From Streptomyces sp. H39-S7 (GTDB lineage: Bacteria; Actinomycetota; Actinomycetes; Streptomycetales; Streptomycetaceae): 64,000 nt of DNA. Below are positions 16,550 through 24,407 of this stretch, one piece after another. The notes under the pieces are model-generated. The model saw nothing but the letters and a program-made list of their open reading frames with translations. It was not told where the DNA came from and ran no database searches. The translations under genes were made by a program, and so were the position numbers. Position 1 is the first letter of the stretch; each line of letters starts with the position of its first letter. The DNA lies in contig NZ_JAPVLU010000022.1 of assembly GCF_027158205.1 (NCBI RefSeq), forward strand, positions 43,479 to 107,478, written 5' to 3'.

Positions 16550-17193
16550 GCTGGGTAGATGTTCTCTATCGGCTGGACACCTGGGTTGACATCACCCCTG
16601 TGCCTTCATGGGAGGAGGCGGGATGGGATGACCAGAACCAATGGGCGCAATCATCTGCGGACACCATCCTCGCCCTCCGTCGGCAGCCGTACAGGTGGTT
16701 CCCCATGCGACGGCTGTCAAAGGCGATCATCCGGTCCTACGATGCCCACGCCAAGCGTCAACTCGGCATGCGCACGTACCTCCACATGACGGACGATGCC
16801 CGTGCGTCCTTCACCGTCTCGCTAGGCTACTTTCCCGCCGAGGGCGATCGAACCCGCGCGCTCAGACGCCTCTGCCGCGCCGAAGACCCCGAACTCCTCC
16901 GCCCTCCACAACTCGACACCTTCCACGCCGGCCACCTCGGCGAGGGCCTAAAAGCCCTGGGGCACGTCGTGCTAGACGACAACGAGATCGTCGCCAACCT
17001 CTGGTACGCCTTCCGCGACGAGACGCACGCACTCGACGTCGTCGTGTTCGCCTCCACCGGCGACCTGGTGCGGCTGCACGACGTCGGGCCCGACATCGAT
17101 GCCCTCGTGCACGGGATCAAAGTGCGGGCGGATGACGAGGAGGGGTGGTGGGCGGGGGTCGCTGATGACATTCCCGCGGATATCGACCGTTGA
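16546..17193 (+). CDS. Putative immunity protein for the upstream toxin
   Basis: A 215-residue soluble protein rich in Trp and Asp (LSWVDVLYRLDTWVDITPVP at the start, EEGWWAGVADDIP near the end). I recognise no domain. TTG 16546 is chosen because it overlaps the toxin stop (TTGA) and has GGAG 7 nt upstream. A shorter distal gene coupled to a toxin and lacking signal or membrane segments is the standard layout of an immunity gene. A second effector or unrelated hypothetical protein cannot be excluded. Confidence 0.6.
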   Translation: MSWVDVLYRLDTWVDITPVPSWEEAGWDDQNQWAQSSADTILALRRQPYRWFPMRRLSKAIIRSYDAHAKRQLGMRTYLHMTDDARASFTVSLGYFPAEGDRTRALRRLCRAEDPELLRPPQLDTFHAGHLGEGLKALGHVVLDDNEIVANLWYAFRDETHALDVVVFASTGDLVRLHDVGPDIDALVHGIKVRADDEEGWWAGVADDIPADIDR

Positions 17194-17198
17194 TACGA

Positions 17199-17241
17199 GA
17201 AGGGGCGCGCCGGCCCCGCCCGCGGGCAGGCGCACCCCTTC
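17199..17241. terminator. Hairpin between convergent immunity and GntP genes
   Basis: GAAGGGG-CGCGCC at the left and GGCGC-ACCCCTTC at the right form an interrupted stem directly between the two stop codons (17193 and 17245). It probably acts in both directions. Confidence 0.6.
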
Positions 17242-17244
17242 GGC

Positions 17245-18729
17245 CTAGATAACAAGGCTGAGCGACGCGGCGACCACGAAGCCCGATACCGACAGGACGG
17301 ACTCGAGGACCGTCCAGGACTTGAGGGTGTCGCGTTCGGAGATGCCGAAGTACTTGGAGACCATCCAGAAGCCGCCGTCGTTGACGTGTGAGGCGAAGAT
17401 GGAGCCGGCGGAGATCGCCATGATGACCAGGGCCAGGTGGGCCTGGGAGAAGTCGCCCGCGGAGAGCATGGGGGCGACGATTCCGGCGGTGGTGACGATG
17501 GCGACGGTCGCGGAGCCCTGGGCCACGCGCAGGACCACCGAGATCAGCCAGGCCAGCACGATGATCGGGAGGCCCGCGCTGTCGAAGGCGTCGGCGAGCG
17601 CCTGAGCGACCCCGCTGCCCTTGAGGACGGCGCCGAAGACACCGCCCGCGCCGACCACCAGCAGGATGTTGCCGACCGGCTTGAGCGAGGACGTCGAGAC
17701 GGTTTCGAGGGACTTGCGGGACCAGCCGCGGCGGATGCCGAGCAGGTAGTAGGCGAGGAAGAGCGCGATCATCAGGGCCACGAAGGGGTGGCCGAAGAAC
17801 TCGATGACCGATCGGAGGGTGCTCGGGTCCAGGGCGATGGAGGAGAACGTCGCGCACAGGATGAGCAGCAGCGGGGTGCCGATGATGGCGAGGACCGTGC
17901 CGAGCGAGACGGGGGTCTCGACGGGGGTGACGCCCGCGGCCTGCTGCTCGGCGGCGACGGCCGCCTTCGCCTCGTCGGCCGCGTCGACCATGTCCTGCGG
18001 GACGGGGACGAAGATGCGGTTGCCGATCCAGGCGGCGTAGACCCAGGCGGCGATGACGGACGGGATGCCGACGGCGGCGCCCATCAGGATGACCCAGCCG
18101 AGCTGGACGTGCAGCAGGCCGGCGGCGGCGACCGGTCCCGGGTGCGGGGGCAGGAACGCGTGGGTCATGGAGAGGCCCGCGAGCAGCGGCATCGCGTAGA
18201 GGACCATCGACTTGCCGTTGCGCTTGGCGGCGGCGTAGACGATCGGCGCGAGGACGAAGATGCCGACGTCGAAGAAGACCGGGATGCCGAAGATGAGGCC
18301 GGTCAGGCCCATCGCGAGCGGGGCGCGCTTCTCGCCGAAGGCGCTGAGCAGGCGGCCGGAGAGTGCTTCGGCGCCGCCGGATATCTCGAGGATCGCGCCG
18401 AGCATCGTGCCCAGCGCGATGATGATCGCGATGTGGCCGAGGGTGCCGCCCATGCCGGTCTCGATGAGCGAGGTGGCGCTGGACTTCTGCACCGTGCCGA
18501 AGAGTTCGGTGACGGACAGTCCCGCGGCGAGGCCGACGGCTATGGAGACGCCGAGCAGGGCGACGAACGGCTGGACGCGCGCCTTGATGATGAGCAGGAG
18601 CAGCAGGCCGATGCCGAGGGCTGCGACGGTCAGCAGGCCGGCCGTGCCGTGGATCAGCAGGAGGAGGCCGCCGGTGTGCGGCACCGGTGGTGGCGGGTCC
18701 GCGGCGAGGGTGGTGAGCGATGAGAACAC
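17245..18729 (-). CDS. GntP-family permease (gluconate/D-serine-type importer)
   Basis: A 494-residue protein with about 12-14 membrane segments. GTG 18729 is chosen for GGAG 8 nt upstream; longer forms start in non-coding sequence. GntP landmarks include GMGGTLGHIAIIIALGTMLG, GIPVFFDVGIFVLAPI, THAFLPPHPGPVAAA and, near the end, ASHVNDGGFWMVSKYF. The family imports sugar acids such as gluconate, and its DsdX branch imports D-serine. Its neighbours (KDG-type kinase, D-serine-deaminase-like enzyme, D-aminoacylase-like hydrolase) suit an amino-sugar acid or D-amino acid substrate. It is the last gene of the IclR-controlled minus-strand operon. Confidence 0.88.
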   Translation of the reverse strand: MFSSLTTLAADPPPPVPHTGGLLLLIHGTAGLLTVAALGIGLLLLLIIKARVQPFVALLGVSIAVGLAAGLSVTELFGTVQKSSATSLIETGMGGTLGHIAIIIALGTMLGAILEISGGAEALSGRLLSAFGEKRAPLAMGLTGLIFGIPVFFDVGIFVLAPIVYAAAKRNGKSMVLYAMPLLAGLSMTHAFLPPHPGPVAAAGLLHVQLGWVILMGAAVGIPSVIAAWVYAAWIGNRIFVPVPQDMVDAADEAKAAVAAEQQAAGVTPVETPVSLGTVLAIIGTPLLLILCATFSSIALDPSTLRSVIEFFGHPFVALMIALFLAYYLLGIRRGWSRKSLETVSTSSLKPVGNILLVVGAGGVFGAVLKGSGVAQALADAFDSAGLPIIVLAWLISVVLRVAQGSATVAIVTTAGIVAPMLSAGDFSQAHLALVIMAISAGSIFASHVNDGGFWMVSKYFGISERDTLKSWTVLESVLSVSGFVVAASLSLVI

Positions 18730-18769
18730 GTGGGGACTCCGTATTCGGGGATGCGGGCAGGGGGGACCG

Positions 18770-18802
18770 CGGCACGGCGCCCGTGGTGCGGGCGCCGTGC
18801 CG
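18770..18802 (-). terminator. Strong hairpin between RidA and the permease gene
   Basis: A perfect 14-bp stem (CGGCACGGCGCCCG at 18770-18783, complement at 18789-18802, 5-nt loop) lies between the RidA stop and the permease start. No T-run follows on the minus strand. It may attenuate read-through or protect the upstream mRNA, so that permease and enzymes are made in unequal amounts. Confidence 0.6.
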
Positions 18803-18837
18803 TGCGGTGTCGGGGGTCGGGTGGCGCGGTGCTGCAA

Positions 18838-18875
18838 GGGGAAGAGCTCAGGGGAAGAGCTCAGGGAAAAGCTCA
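18838..18875. repeat. Three 12-13-bp tandem repeats at the RidA stop
   Basis: Two perfect copies of GGGGAAGAGCTCA (18838-18850, 18851-18863) and a third, shortened copy (18864-18875) run into the RidA stop codon. They look like recent slippage in the 3' flank, and no function is evident. Confidence 0.8.
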
Positions 18876-19280
18876 GCCGAGGACGGCCAGCGCGTCGATC
18901 TCGATCAGCAGGCCGGCGGGGAGGCCGACGTAGACGGTGGTGCGGGCCGACGGGGCTTCCTTCAGGCCGGCGAAGTACTCGTTGTAGATCGTGTTGAACT
19001 CCGCGAAGTGCGCGGTGTCGGTGAGGTAGACGCGCGTCATGATGACGTCCTCCCAGGAGGAGCCGCCCTCTTCGAGGATCGCCTTGACGTTCGCGAACGT
19101 CTGGAGGGTCTGTTCGCGGAGCGTCGGTCCCGCGGGGGTCGGGGCCTGGCCGTCCACCGCCGGCAGGAAGCCGACCTGGCCGGCGACCTGGAGGAGGTTG
19201 CCCTTGCGCACGCCGTGCGAGAACCTGGCGGGCGGGGTGGTGTGGGTCGCCGGGGTGATGGCGGTCTTGCTGTCGCTCAT
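18873..19280 (-). CDS. RidA-family enamine/imine deaminase
   Basis: A 135-residue protein of the YjgF/YER057c/RidA fold, including ANVKAILEEGGSSWEDVIMTRVYLTD and the C-terminal ARTTVYVGLPAGLLIEIDALAVL. The Arg of the A-R-T-T motif is the conserved ligand-binding residue. RidA hydrolyses reactive 2-aminoacrylate-type enamines released by PLP-dependent dehydratases. The PLP deaminase encoded nearby (21311) would make such an intermediate. The ATG overlaps the IclR stop (ATGA), so it is translationally coupled to the regulator. Confidence 0.9.
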   Translation of the reverse strand: MSDSKTAITPATHTTPPARFSHGVRKGNLLQVAGQVGFLPAVDGQAPTPAGPTLREQTLQTFANVKAILEEGGSSWEDVIMTRVYLTDTAHFAEFNTIYNEYFAGLKEAPSARTTVYVGLPAGLLIEIDALAVLG

Positions 19281-20038
19281 GGGGTGTCCTTCGAAACGGT
19301 GTTTCCTGAGTACTCCCGGCTGATGGCCTCCGCGGTACGGAGGATCAGCGGGCGCAGTTTGAGCAGTTCGTCGGCGGTGACGACGACGTTCGGCGCGGAG
19401 ACGGACATCGCCGCGGCGATCCTGCCGTCGGCGCCCCGGATGGGGGCGCCGACGCAGTTGATGGATTCCTCGTGGCCGCCGAGGTCGGTGGCCCAGCCCT
19501 GGTCGCGCACGCGCAGGAGCTCGGTGAGGAAGGCGGCCGCGTCGGGTGTCGACCGGGCCGTGTACCTGGGGTATTCGAGGCGCTCGGCGATGGAGCGGCG
19601 CTCGGCCTCGGGGAGGTCGGACAGGAGCAGTTTGGCGACGGCGGCCACGGTGATCGCGACGGGCTTGCCGATCCGCGAGTACATCCGTACGGGGTAGCGG
19701 CTCTCGACCTTGTCGATGTAGACGACCTCGCCCTCCTCGTAGACCGCGAGGTGGATGGTGTGGCCGATCTTCTCGTTGAGCGCGAGGAGGTGCGGGTGGG
19801 CGATCTCCCGTACGTCCAGGGTCTCCATGGCCTGCTGGGCGAGGGCGAAGAGCCGGGCTCCGAGCCGGTAGCGCTGGTCCTCCTGGCGGTAGACCATGCC
19901 GTGCTCGTGGAGGGTGCGCAGCAGCCGGAGCGCCGTGGACTTGTGGACGTCGAGGCGGGTGGCGACCTGTTCGAGGTTGGCGGGTCCCTCCGCGAGCAGC
20001 GGCAGGATGCGCAGCGCGCGGTCGACTGTTTGGCTCAT
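19277..20038 (-). CDS. IclR-family transcriptional regulator
   Basis: A 253-residue regulator. The N-terminal winged helix (about residues 5-65: RALRILPLLAEGPANLEQVATRL, then VHKSTALRLLRTL) is followed by an IclR effector domain with GHTIHLAVYEEGEVVYIDKVES, CVGAPIRGADGRIAAAMSVS and GWATDLGGHEES. ATG 20038 is chosen because it overlaps the kinase stop (ATGA) and gives the normal family length. It sits inside the operon it probably controls. The likely operator is the palindrome pair at 21249-21275 in the divergent promoter, with the pathway substrate or a keto-acid as effector. Confidence 0.9.
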   Translation of the reverse strand: MSQTVDRALRILPLLAEGPANLEQVATRLDVHKSTALRLLRTLHEHGMVYRQEDQRYRLGARLFALAQQAMETLDVREIAHPHLLALNEKIGHTIHLAVYEEGEVVYIDKVESRYPVRMYSRIGKPVAITVAAVAKLLLSDLPEAERRSIAERLEYPRYTARSTPDAAAFLTELLRVRDQGWATDLGGHEESINCVGAPIRGADGRIAAAMSVSAPNVVVTADELLKLRPLILRTAEAISREYSGNTVSKDTP

Positions 20039-21123
20039 CTGTCCTTCTCCGTCCGTCCGGCCCGATCCGTCTGTCCGGCCGGTTCCGTCCCATCGGCCTG
20101 GTCCGTCCCACTGGCCGGTTCCGTCCCACCGGCCTGGTCCGTCCATCCGGGGCCCAGCCGCAGTGTCCCCCACGCTTCGTCGCCGAGGGCGACAAGGGCG
20201 TCGGCGTGGGCGCGTGCGGGCGGGGTGCCAAGGTCGCCGGGGACGGTGAGGGCGGCGGCGGCCATGACGTGCCCGTGGCGCAGCCGGTCGGCGAGGGACA
20301 GCCCGCGCAGGGTGGCGGAGAGGAAGCCTGCGGCGAACGCGTCACCGGCGCCGACGGGCTCGACGACGTCGACGCCGAGGGCCGGCACGAAGGTCGCGGT
20401 GTCGCCCGTGAAGGCGGTGGCGCCCGTGCTGCCCTGTTTGACGACGAGGACGGTGGGCTCGGGGAGCGCGGTGCGGATGGCGGCGGCGTCGGCCAGGCCC
20501 CAGGCGTCCTGCGCCTCGTCCTCGCCGACGAAGACGATGTCGCAGCCGCGGGCGAGTTCGGCGAGCAGCCAGGGGTCGTCGCCGGTGCGCCACAGGGCCG
20601 GGCGGAAGTTCACGTCGTACGAGACGAGGGGCCGGCCCGGCTCGCGGGCGACCAGGGAACGCATGAGGGCACGGCACTCGGGCGACAGCGCCGCGGTGAT
20701 GCCGGACAGGTGCAGGATGCGGCCGGACCAGGCGTCGCGCCGGTGCACGGTCTCCGGGGACATGGCGGCGGCCGCGGAGCCGGCGCGGTAGTAGAGCACG
20801 GCGGTACGGTCCGCCAACTGCTCCTTGAAGTAGATGCCGGTGGGGCGGTCGGCGTCGCGCTGGACGGCGGTGACGTCGACGCCGGTCGCGGCGACGGCGC
20901 GGATCAGGTGGTCGCCGAAGCCGTCGCCGCCGACGCGGCTGATCCAGCGGGCGCTGTGACCGGAGCGGGCGAGGGCGCAGGCGACGTTGGACTCGGCGCC
21001 GCCGATCCCGCGGTGGAAGGCGGGGACGTCGGCGAGGCTGCCGGGCTGCGAGGGCACGAAGGTGACCATGGATTCGCCAAGGCACGCTACGTCGAACTGC
21101 GGGCCGCTCGGGACTGCGGGCAC
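20035..21123 (-). CDS. PfkB-family sugar kinase, 2-keto-3-deoxygluconate kinase type
   Basis: A 362-residue kinase. The PfkB N-terminal signature (PAFHRGIGGAESNVACALARSG) and the C-terminal anion-hole/catalytic motif EPVGAGDAFAAGF, with the catalytic Asp, are intact. The sequence FDVACLGESMVTF and the overall pattern are closest to KdgK-like enzymes that phosphorylate 2-keto-3-deoxygluconate, but this needs confirmation. The last 35 residues are a six-residue Thr/Asp/Gly-rich repeat outside the kinase fold. GTG 21123 is the start. It is the first gene of the minus-strand operon, divergent from the deaminase. Confidence 0.82.
   Translation of the reverse strand: MPAVPSGPQFDVACLGESMVTFVPSQPGSLADVPAFHRGIGGAESNVACALARSGHSARWISRVGGDGFGDHLIRAVAATGVDVTAVQRDADRPTGIYFKEQLADRTAVLYYRAGSAAAAMSPETVHRRDAWSGRILHLSGITAALSPECRALMRSLVAREPGRPLVSYDVNFRPALWRTGDDPWLLAELARGCDIVFVGEDEAQDAWGLADAAAIRTALPEPTVLVVKQGSTGATAFTGDTATFVPALGVDVVEPVGAGDAFAAGFLSATLRGLSLADRLRHGHVMAAAALTVPGDLGTPPARAHADALVALGDEAWGTLRLGPGWTDQAGGTEPASGTDQADGTEPAGQTDRAGRTEKDR
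20077..20149. repeat. Imperfect 18/36-bp tandem repeat in the kinase 3' end
   Basis: Units built on GGCCGGTTCCGTCCCA and GGCCTGGTCCGTCCCA alternate about four times. They encode the repetitive C-terminal tail of the kinase and run up to the IclR start region. Unit length is a multiple of three, so copy changes keep both genes in frame. Confidence 0.8.
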
Positions 21124-21248
21124 GGTCGCTCTCGCTCCTCATGGGGTCGTGGTGTCCGGCGGGCTCCACCCGCCCCGGCCACTGGCCGGTGCTTCACACA
21201 CCGTTGACCCGGTGCTTGCCGGGATGTTAGACAGCTCAAAGCACGACA

Positions 21249-21275
21249 TGCAATGGACGTTGCACATGTTGCAAC
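21249..21275. promoter_or_regulatory. Overlapping inverted repeats, probable IclR operator
   Basis: Two palindromes overlap between the divergent kinase and deaminase genes: TGCAA-N6-TTGCA (21249-21264) and GTTGCA-CATGT-TGCAAC (21259-21275, perfect 6-bp arms). Repeated GTTGCA half-sites with this geometry suit a tetrameric IclR regulator. The site is 36 nt upstream of the deaminase start and about 130 nt from the kinase start, so it could control both transcripts. Confidence 0.65.
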
Positions 21276-21310
21276 GCAAGGGTCCGCGAAGAGATTCTCC
21301 AGGAGGTTCC

Positions 21311-22594
21311 ATGGACGTCGCGAAGACGACCGAGCGGCTGCACGAGGAGCGGGTCGGTTTCCGCTTCAAGGGCCTGCCGCCGGATGCCGCGGAGCTGACC
21401 CTCGGTGAGCTGGCGGCCGAGCGGCGCTCGCTCTTCGACGGCGGCTTCACCACTCCGGTGCTCACGCTGTCCGCCGAGTCCCTGGAGCACAATCTCGCGC
21501 TGATGGAGAGCTACTCCGAGAAGTACGGCCTCGCCTTCGCCCCGCACGGCAAGACGTCGATGGCGCCGCAGCTCTTCGCCCGCCAAATCGGCCGCGGCGC
21601 CTGGGGCATCACGGCCGCCGTCCCTACCCAGGTCCGGGTGTACCGCGCCTTCGGCGTCCAACGGATCTTCCTGGCGAACGAGTTGGTGGACGCCGCCGCG
21701 CTGCGCTGGCTCGCCGCCGAACTCGCCGCCGACCCGGACTTCCGCTTCGCCTGCTACGTCGACTCCGTGCGCGGCGTGGAGCTGATGGACGCGGCCCTCG
21801 CCACCGGCGACCGGTCCCGCCCCGTCGACGTCGTCGTGGAGCTGGGCGAGGAGGGCGGACGTACCGGCGTACGCGGCGCCGCGGCCGCCACCGAGGTCGC
21901 CGACGCCGTCGGCGCCGCCCGCCACCTGCGGCTCGTCGGGGTCGCCGGGTACGAGGGCGAGATCCCCGTCAAGACGCCGGAGACCGTCCGCGACTGGCTG
22001 AACCGGCTCGTCGCCCTCACCCGGGACTTCGACGCCGCCGGACGCTTCGCGGACGCCGACGAGATCATCCTCAGCGCGGGCGGCAGCGGCTGGTTCGACG
22101 CGGTCGCCGAGGTGTTCCAGCCGGTCGGGGCGGCGGACTTCTCGAAGCCGCTGCTCAAGCTGCTGCGCTCGGGCGCGTACATCACCCACGACGACGGCCA
22201 CTACCGCGAGATCACCCCGTTCCACGACCGGATCCCCCAGGAAGGCGCTCTCCAGCCCGCGTTCCGGCTGTGGGCCCAGGTCGTCTCGAAGCCGGAGACC
22301 GCGCTCGCCTTCCTCAACGCCGGCAAGCGCGACGCCTCCTTCGACCTCGGACTGCCGGAACCGCAGGTCGTCCGCGGCACGGACGGCGTGCTGCGGCCGG
22401 CGGCCGGGCTGACGGTGACGGCCCTCTCCGACCAGCACACGTTCGTCGCCATCGCCCCCGGCGCCGGTCTGGAGATCGGCGAATGGGTCGGCCTCGGCCT
22501 CTCCCACCCCTGCACGGCGTTCGACAAGTGGAAGCTGCTGCCGCTGGTCGAGGCGGACGGCACGGTCACGGAGTACATCCGCACGTTCTTCTGA
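21311..22594 (+). CDS. D-serine-deaminase-like PLP enzyme (amino-acid/amino-sugar-acid deaminase)
   Basis: A 427-residue fold-type III PLP enzyme. The alanine-racemase-like N-terminal barrel carries the PLP lysine in FAPHGKTSMAPQ. The C-terminal domain has the metal-binding SHPC motif (H-x-C) of eukaryotic-type D-serine dehydratases, followed by TAFDKWKLLPLV. Such enzymes eliminate ammonia from D-serine, D-threonine or similar D-amino acids; D-glucosaminate would fit the neighbours. AGGAGG is 4 nt before ATG 21311. It is the first gene of the plus-strand pair, behind the probable IclR operator. Confidence 0.85.
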   Translation: MDVAKTTERLHEERVGFRFKGLPPDAAELTLGELAAERRSLFDGGFTTPVLTLSAESLEHNLALMESYSEKYGLAFAPHGKTSMAPQLFARQIGRGAWGITAAVPTQVRVYRAFGVQRIFLANELVDAAALRWLAAELAADPDFRFACYVDSVRGVELMDAALATGDRSRPVDVVVELGEEGGRTGVRGAAAATEVADAVGAARHLRLVGVAGYEGEIPVKTPETVRDWLNRLVALTRDFDAAGRFADADEIILSAGGSGWFDAVAEVFQPVGAADFSKPLLKLLRSGAYITHDDGHYREITPFHDRIPQEGALQPAFRLWAQVVSKPETALAFLNAGKRDASFDLGLPEPQVVRGTDGVLRPAAGLTVTALSDQHTFVAIAPGAGLEIGEWVGLGLSHPCTAFDKWKLLPLVEADGTVTEYIRTFF

Positions 22595-22642
22595 GCCGTC
22601 TTCCCACCCAGTCACCCGTCCGAGCAGAGGAAAGGCACCGGC

Positions 22643-24259
22643 ATGGATCTCGTGTTCCGCGACGTGAGCGTCATCGACGGAAGCGGGGAGGCCGCGTACC
22701 GGGCCGACATCGGCATCGACGCGGGCCGGATCGCCGAGATCCGGCCCGAGGACGAGGCACGCTTCGGGGACGTGCGGCTGACCGGGACCCGGGTCGTCGA
22801 CGCGGGCGGCCTGGCGCTCGCCCCCGGGTTCATCGACATGCACGCGCACAGCGATCTCGCCCTGCTGCGGGACCCCGACCACTCCGCGAAGGCCGCCCAG
22901 GGCGTGACGCTGGAGGTGCTGGGGCAGGACGGGCTGTCGTACGCGCCCGTCGACGACCGCACCCTCGCCGAGGTCCGCGCGCAGATCACCGGCTGGAACG
23001 GTGACGGCTCGGACATCGACTTCGACTGGCGCAGCGTCGGCGAGTACCTGGACCGGCTCGACCGGGGCATCGCGGTGAACGCCGCGTACCTCGTCCCGCA
23101 GGGCACCGTCCGGATGCTGGCGCTGGGCTGGGAGGACCGCCCGGCCACGGCGGCCGAGGTGACCACGATGAAGCGGCTGGTGGCGGAGGGGCTGGAACAG
23201 GGCGCCGTCGGCCTGTCGTCGGGGCTGACGTACACGCCGGGGATGTACGCGTCGGACGCCGAACTCACCGAGCTGTGCCGGGTGGTGGCGGCGTACGACG
23301 GCTACTACTGCCCGCACCACCGCTCGTACGGGGCGGGCGCGCTCCAGGCGTACGAGGAGATGGTGGCGCTGACCCGGGACGCCGGCTGCGCCCTGCACCT
23401 GGCGCACGCGACGATGAACTTCGGGGTGAACAAGGGCAGGGCGCCGGAGCTGCTGGAACTGCTGGACCGGGCCCTCGACGCGGGCTCCGACATCTCGCTC
23501 GACACGTACCCCTACCTCCCCGGCTGCACGACGCTCGCGGCGATGCTGCCGAGCTGGGCGACGGAGGGCGGTCCGGAGGCGACGCTCGCACGGCTGCGGG
23601 ACGACGCGACGGCGGAGCGCATCCGCCACGTGATGGAGGTCGACGGGGCGGACGGCTGCCACGGCGTGCCGATGGACTGGGCGACGATCGAGATCTCCGG
23701 GGTGAGCGACCCCGGACTCGCGGGCTGCGTCGGCAGGACCGTCGCGCGCAGCGCGGCCGAACGCGGCGAGGAGCCGTTCGTGACGGCCCGGCGGCTGCTG
23801 ATCGCCGACCGGCTGGGGACGACGATCCTGCAGCACGTCGGCCACGAGGAGAACGTCCGGGCGATCATGCGGCACCGGGTCCACACCGGCGGCAGCGACG
23901 GCATCCTGATGGGCTACAAGCCGCACCCGCGCGCGTACGGGACCTTCCCCGAGTACCTGGGCACGTACGTGCGCGAGCTGGGCATCCTCTCCCTGGAGGA
24001 GTGCGTCGCGCACCTCACCTCCCGCCCGGCCGCCCGGCTGCGGCTGCCCGACCGGGGCCTGGTCCGCGAGGGCTACCGGGCGGACCTGGTGCTCTTCGAC
24101 CCGGCGACGGTGGCGGCCGGTTCCTCCTTCGACGCCCCGCGCGTCCTGCCGACCGGCATCCCGCACGTCCTCATCGACGGCCGTTTCGTCATCGAGGACG
24201 GCCGCCGCACGGACGTCCTGGCGGGCCGCTCGGTCCGGCGGGAGCCGGCGCGACGGTAG
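22643..24259 (+). CDS. D-aminoacylase/N-acyl-D-amino-acid deacylase-like amidohydrolase
   Basis: A 538-residue metal hydrolase with the metal motif DMHAHSDLAL (H-x-H), then HHRSYG, HLAHATM, a late GGSDG aspartate motif and the C-terminal FVIEDGRRTDVLAGR tail of D-aminoacylases. At the position where D-aminoacylases usually have G-N-C-G (Cys as metal ligand), this reads GQDG. It should remove an acyl group from an N-acyl-D-amino acid or N-acetylglucosaminate, supplying the deaminase 48 nt upstream. AGAGGAAAGG precedes ATG 22643. Confidence 0.87.
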   Translation: MDLVFRDVSVIDGSGEAAYRADIGIDAGRIAEIRPEDEARFGDVRLTGTRVVDAGGLALAPGFIDMHAHSDLALLRDPDHSAKAAQGVTLEVLGQDGLSYAPVDDRTLAEVRAQITGWNGDGSDIDFDWRSVGEYLDRLDRGIAVNAAYLVPQGTVRMLALGWEDRPATAAEVTTMKRLVAEGLEQGAVGLSSGLTYTPGMYASDAELTELCRVVAAYDGYYCPHHRSYGAGALQAYEEMVALTRDAGCALHLAHATMNFGVNKGRAPELLELLDRALDAGSDISLDTYPYLPGCTTLAAMLPSWATEGGPEATLARLRDDATAERIRHVMEVDGADGCHGVPMDWATIEISGVSDPGLAGCVGRTVARSAAERGEEPFVTARRLLIADRLGTTILQHVGHEENVRAIMRHRVHTGGSDGILMGYKPHPRAYGTFPEYLGTYVRELGILSLEECVAHLTSRPAARLRLPDRGLVREGYRADLVLFDPATVAAGSSFDAPRVLPTGIPHVLIDGRFVIEDGRRTDVLAGRSVRREPARR

Positions 24260-24407
24260 TGGGCGCGGCACGGCCGGTCAGCGGGCCGGACGGCCCCGCC
24301 GTCCGGCCGCCGTGCGGGCGGCCGGACGGAGCAAAGGGCCACCATCCCGTGCCGACGTGGCGAAAAACACCGGGCGGCCGGGCGTACTCGCCCGTAAGGT
24401 GACGGGC

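Noticed and set aside
21236..24271. Long minus-strand open frame of about 1000 codons
   Set aside because: It lies opposite the deaminase and D-aminoacylase genes. In very GC-rich DNA the antisense of real genes stays open; its translation is Arg/Gly/Pro/Val-biased with no domain.
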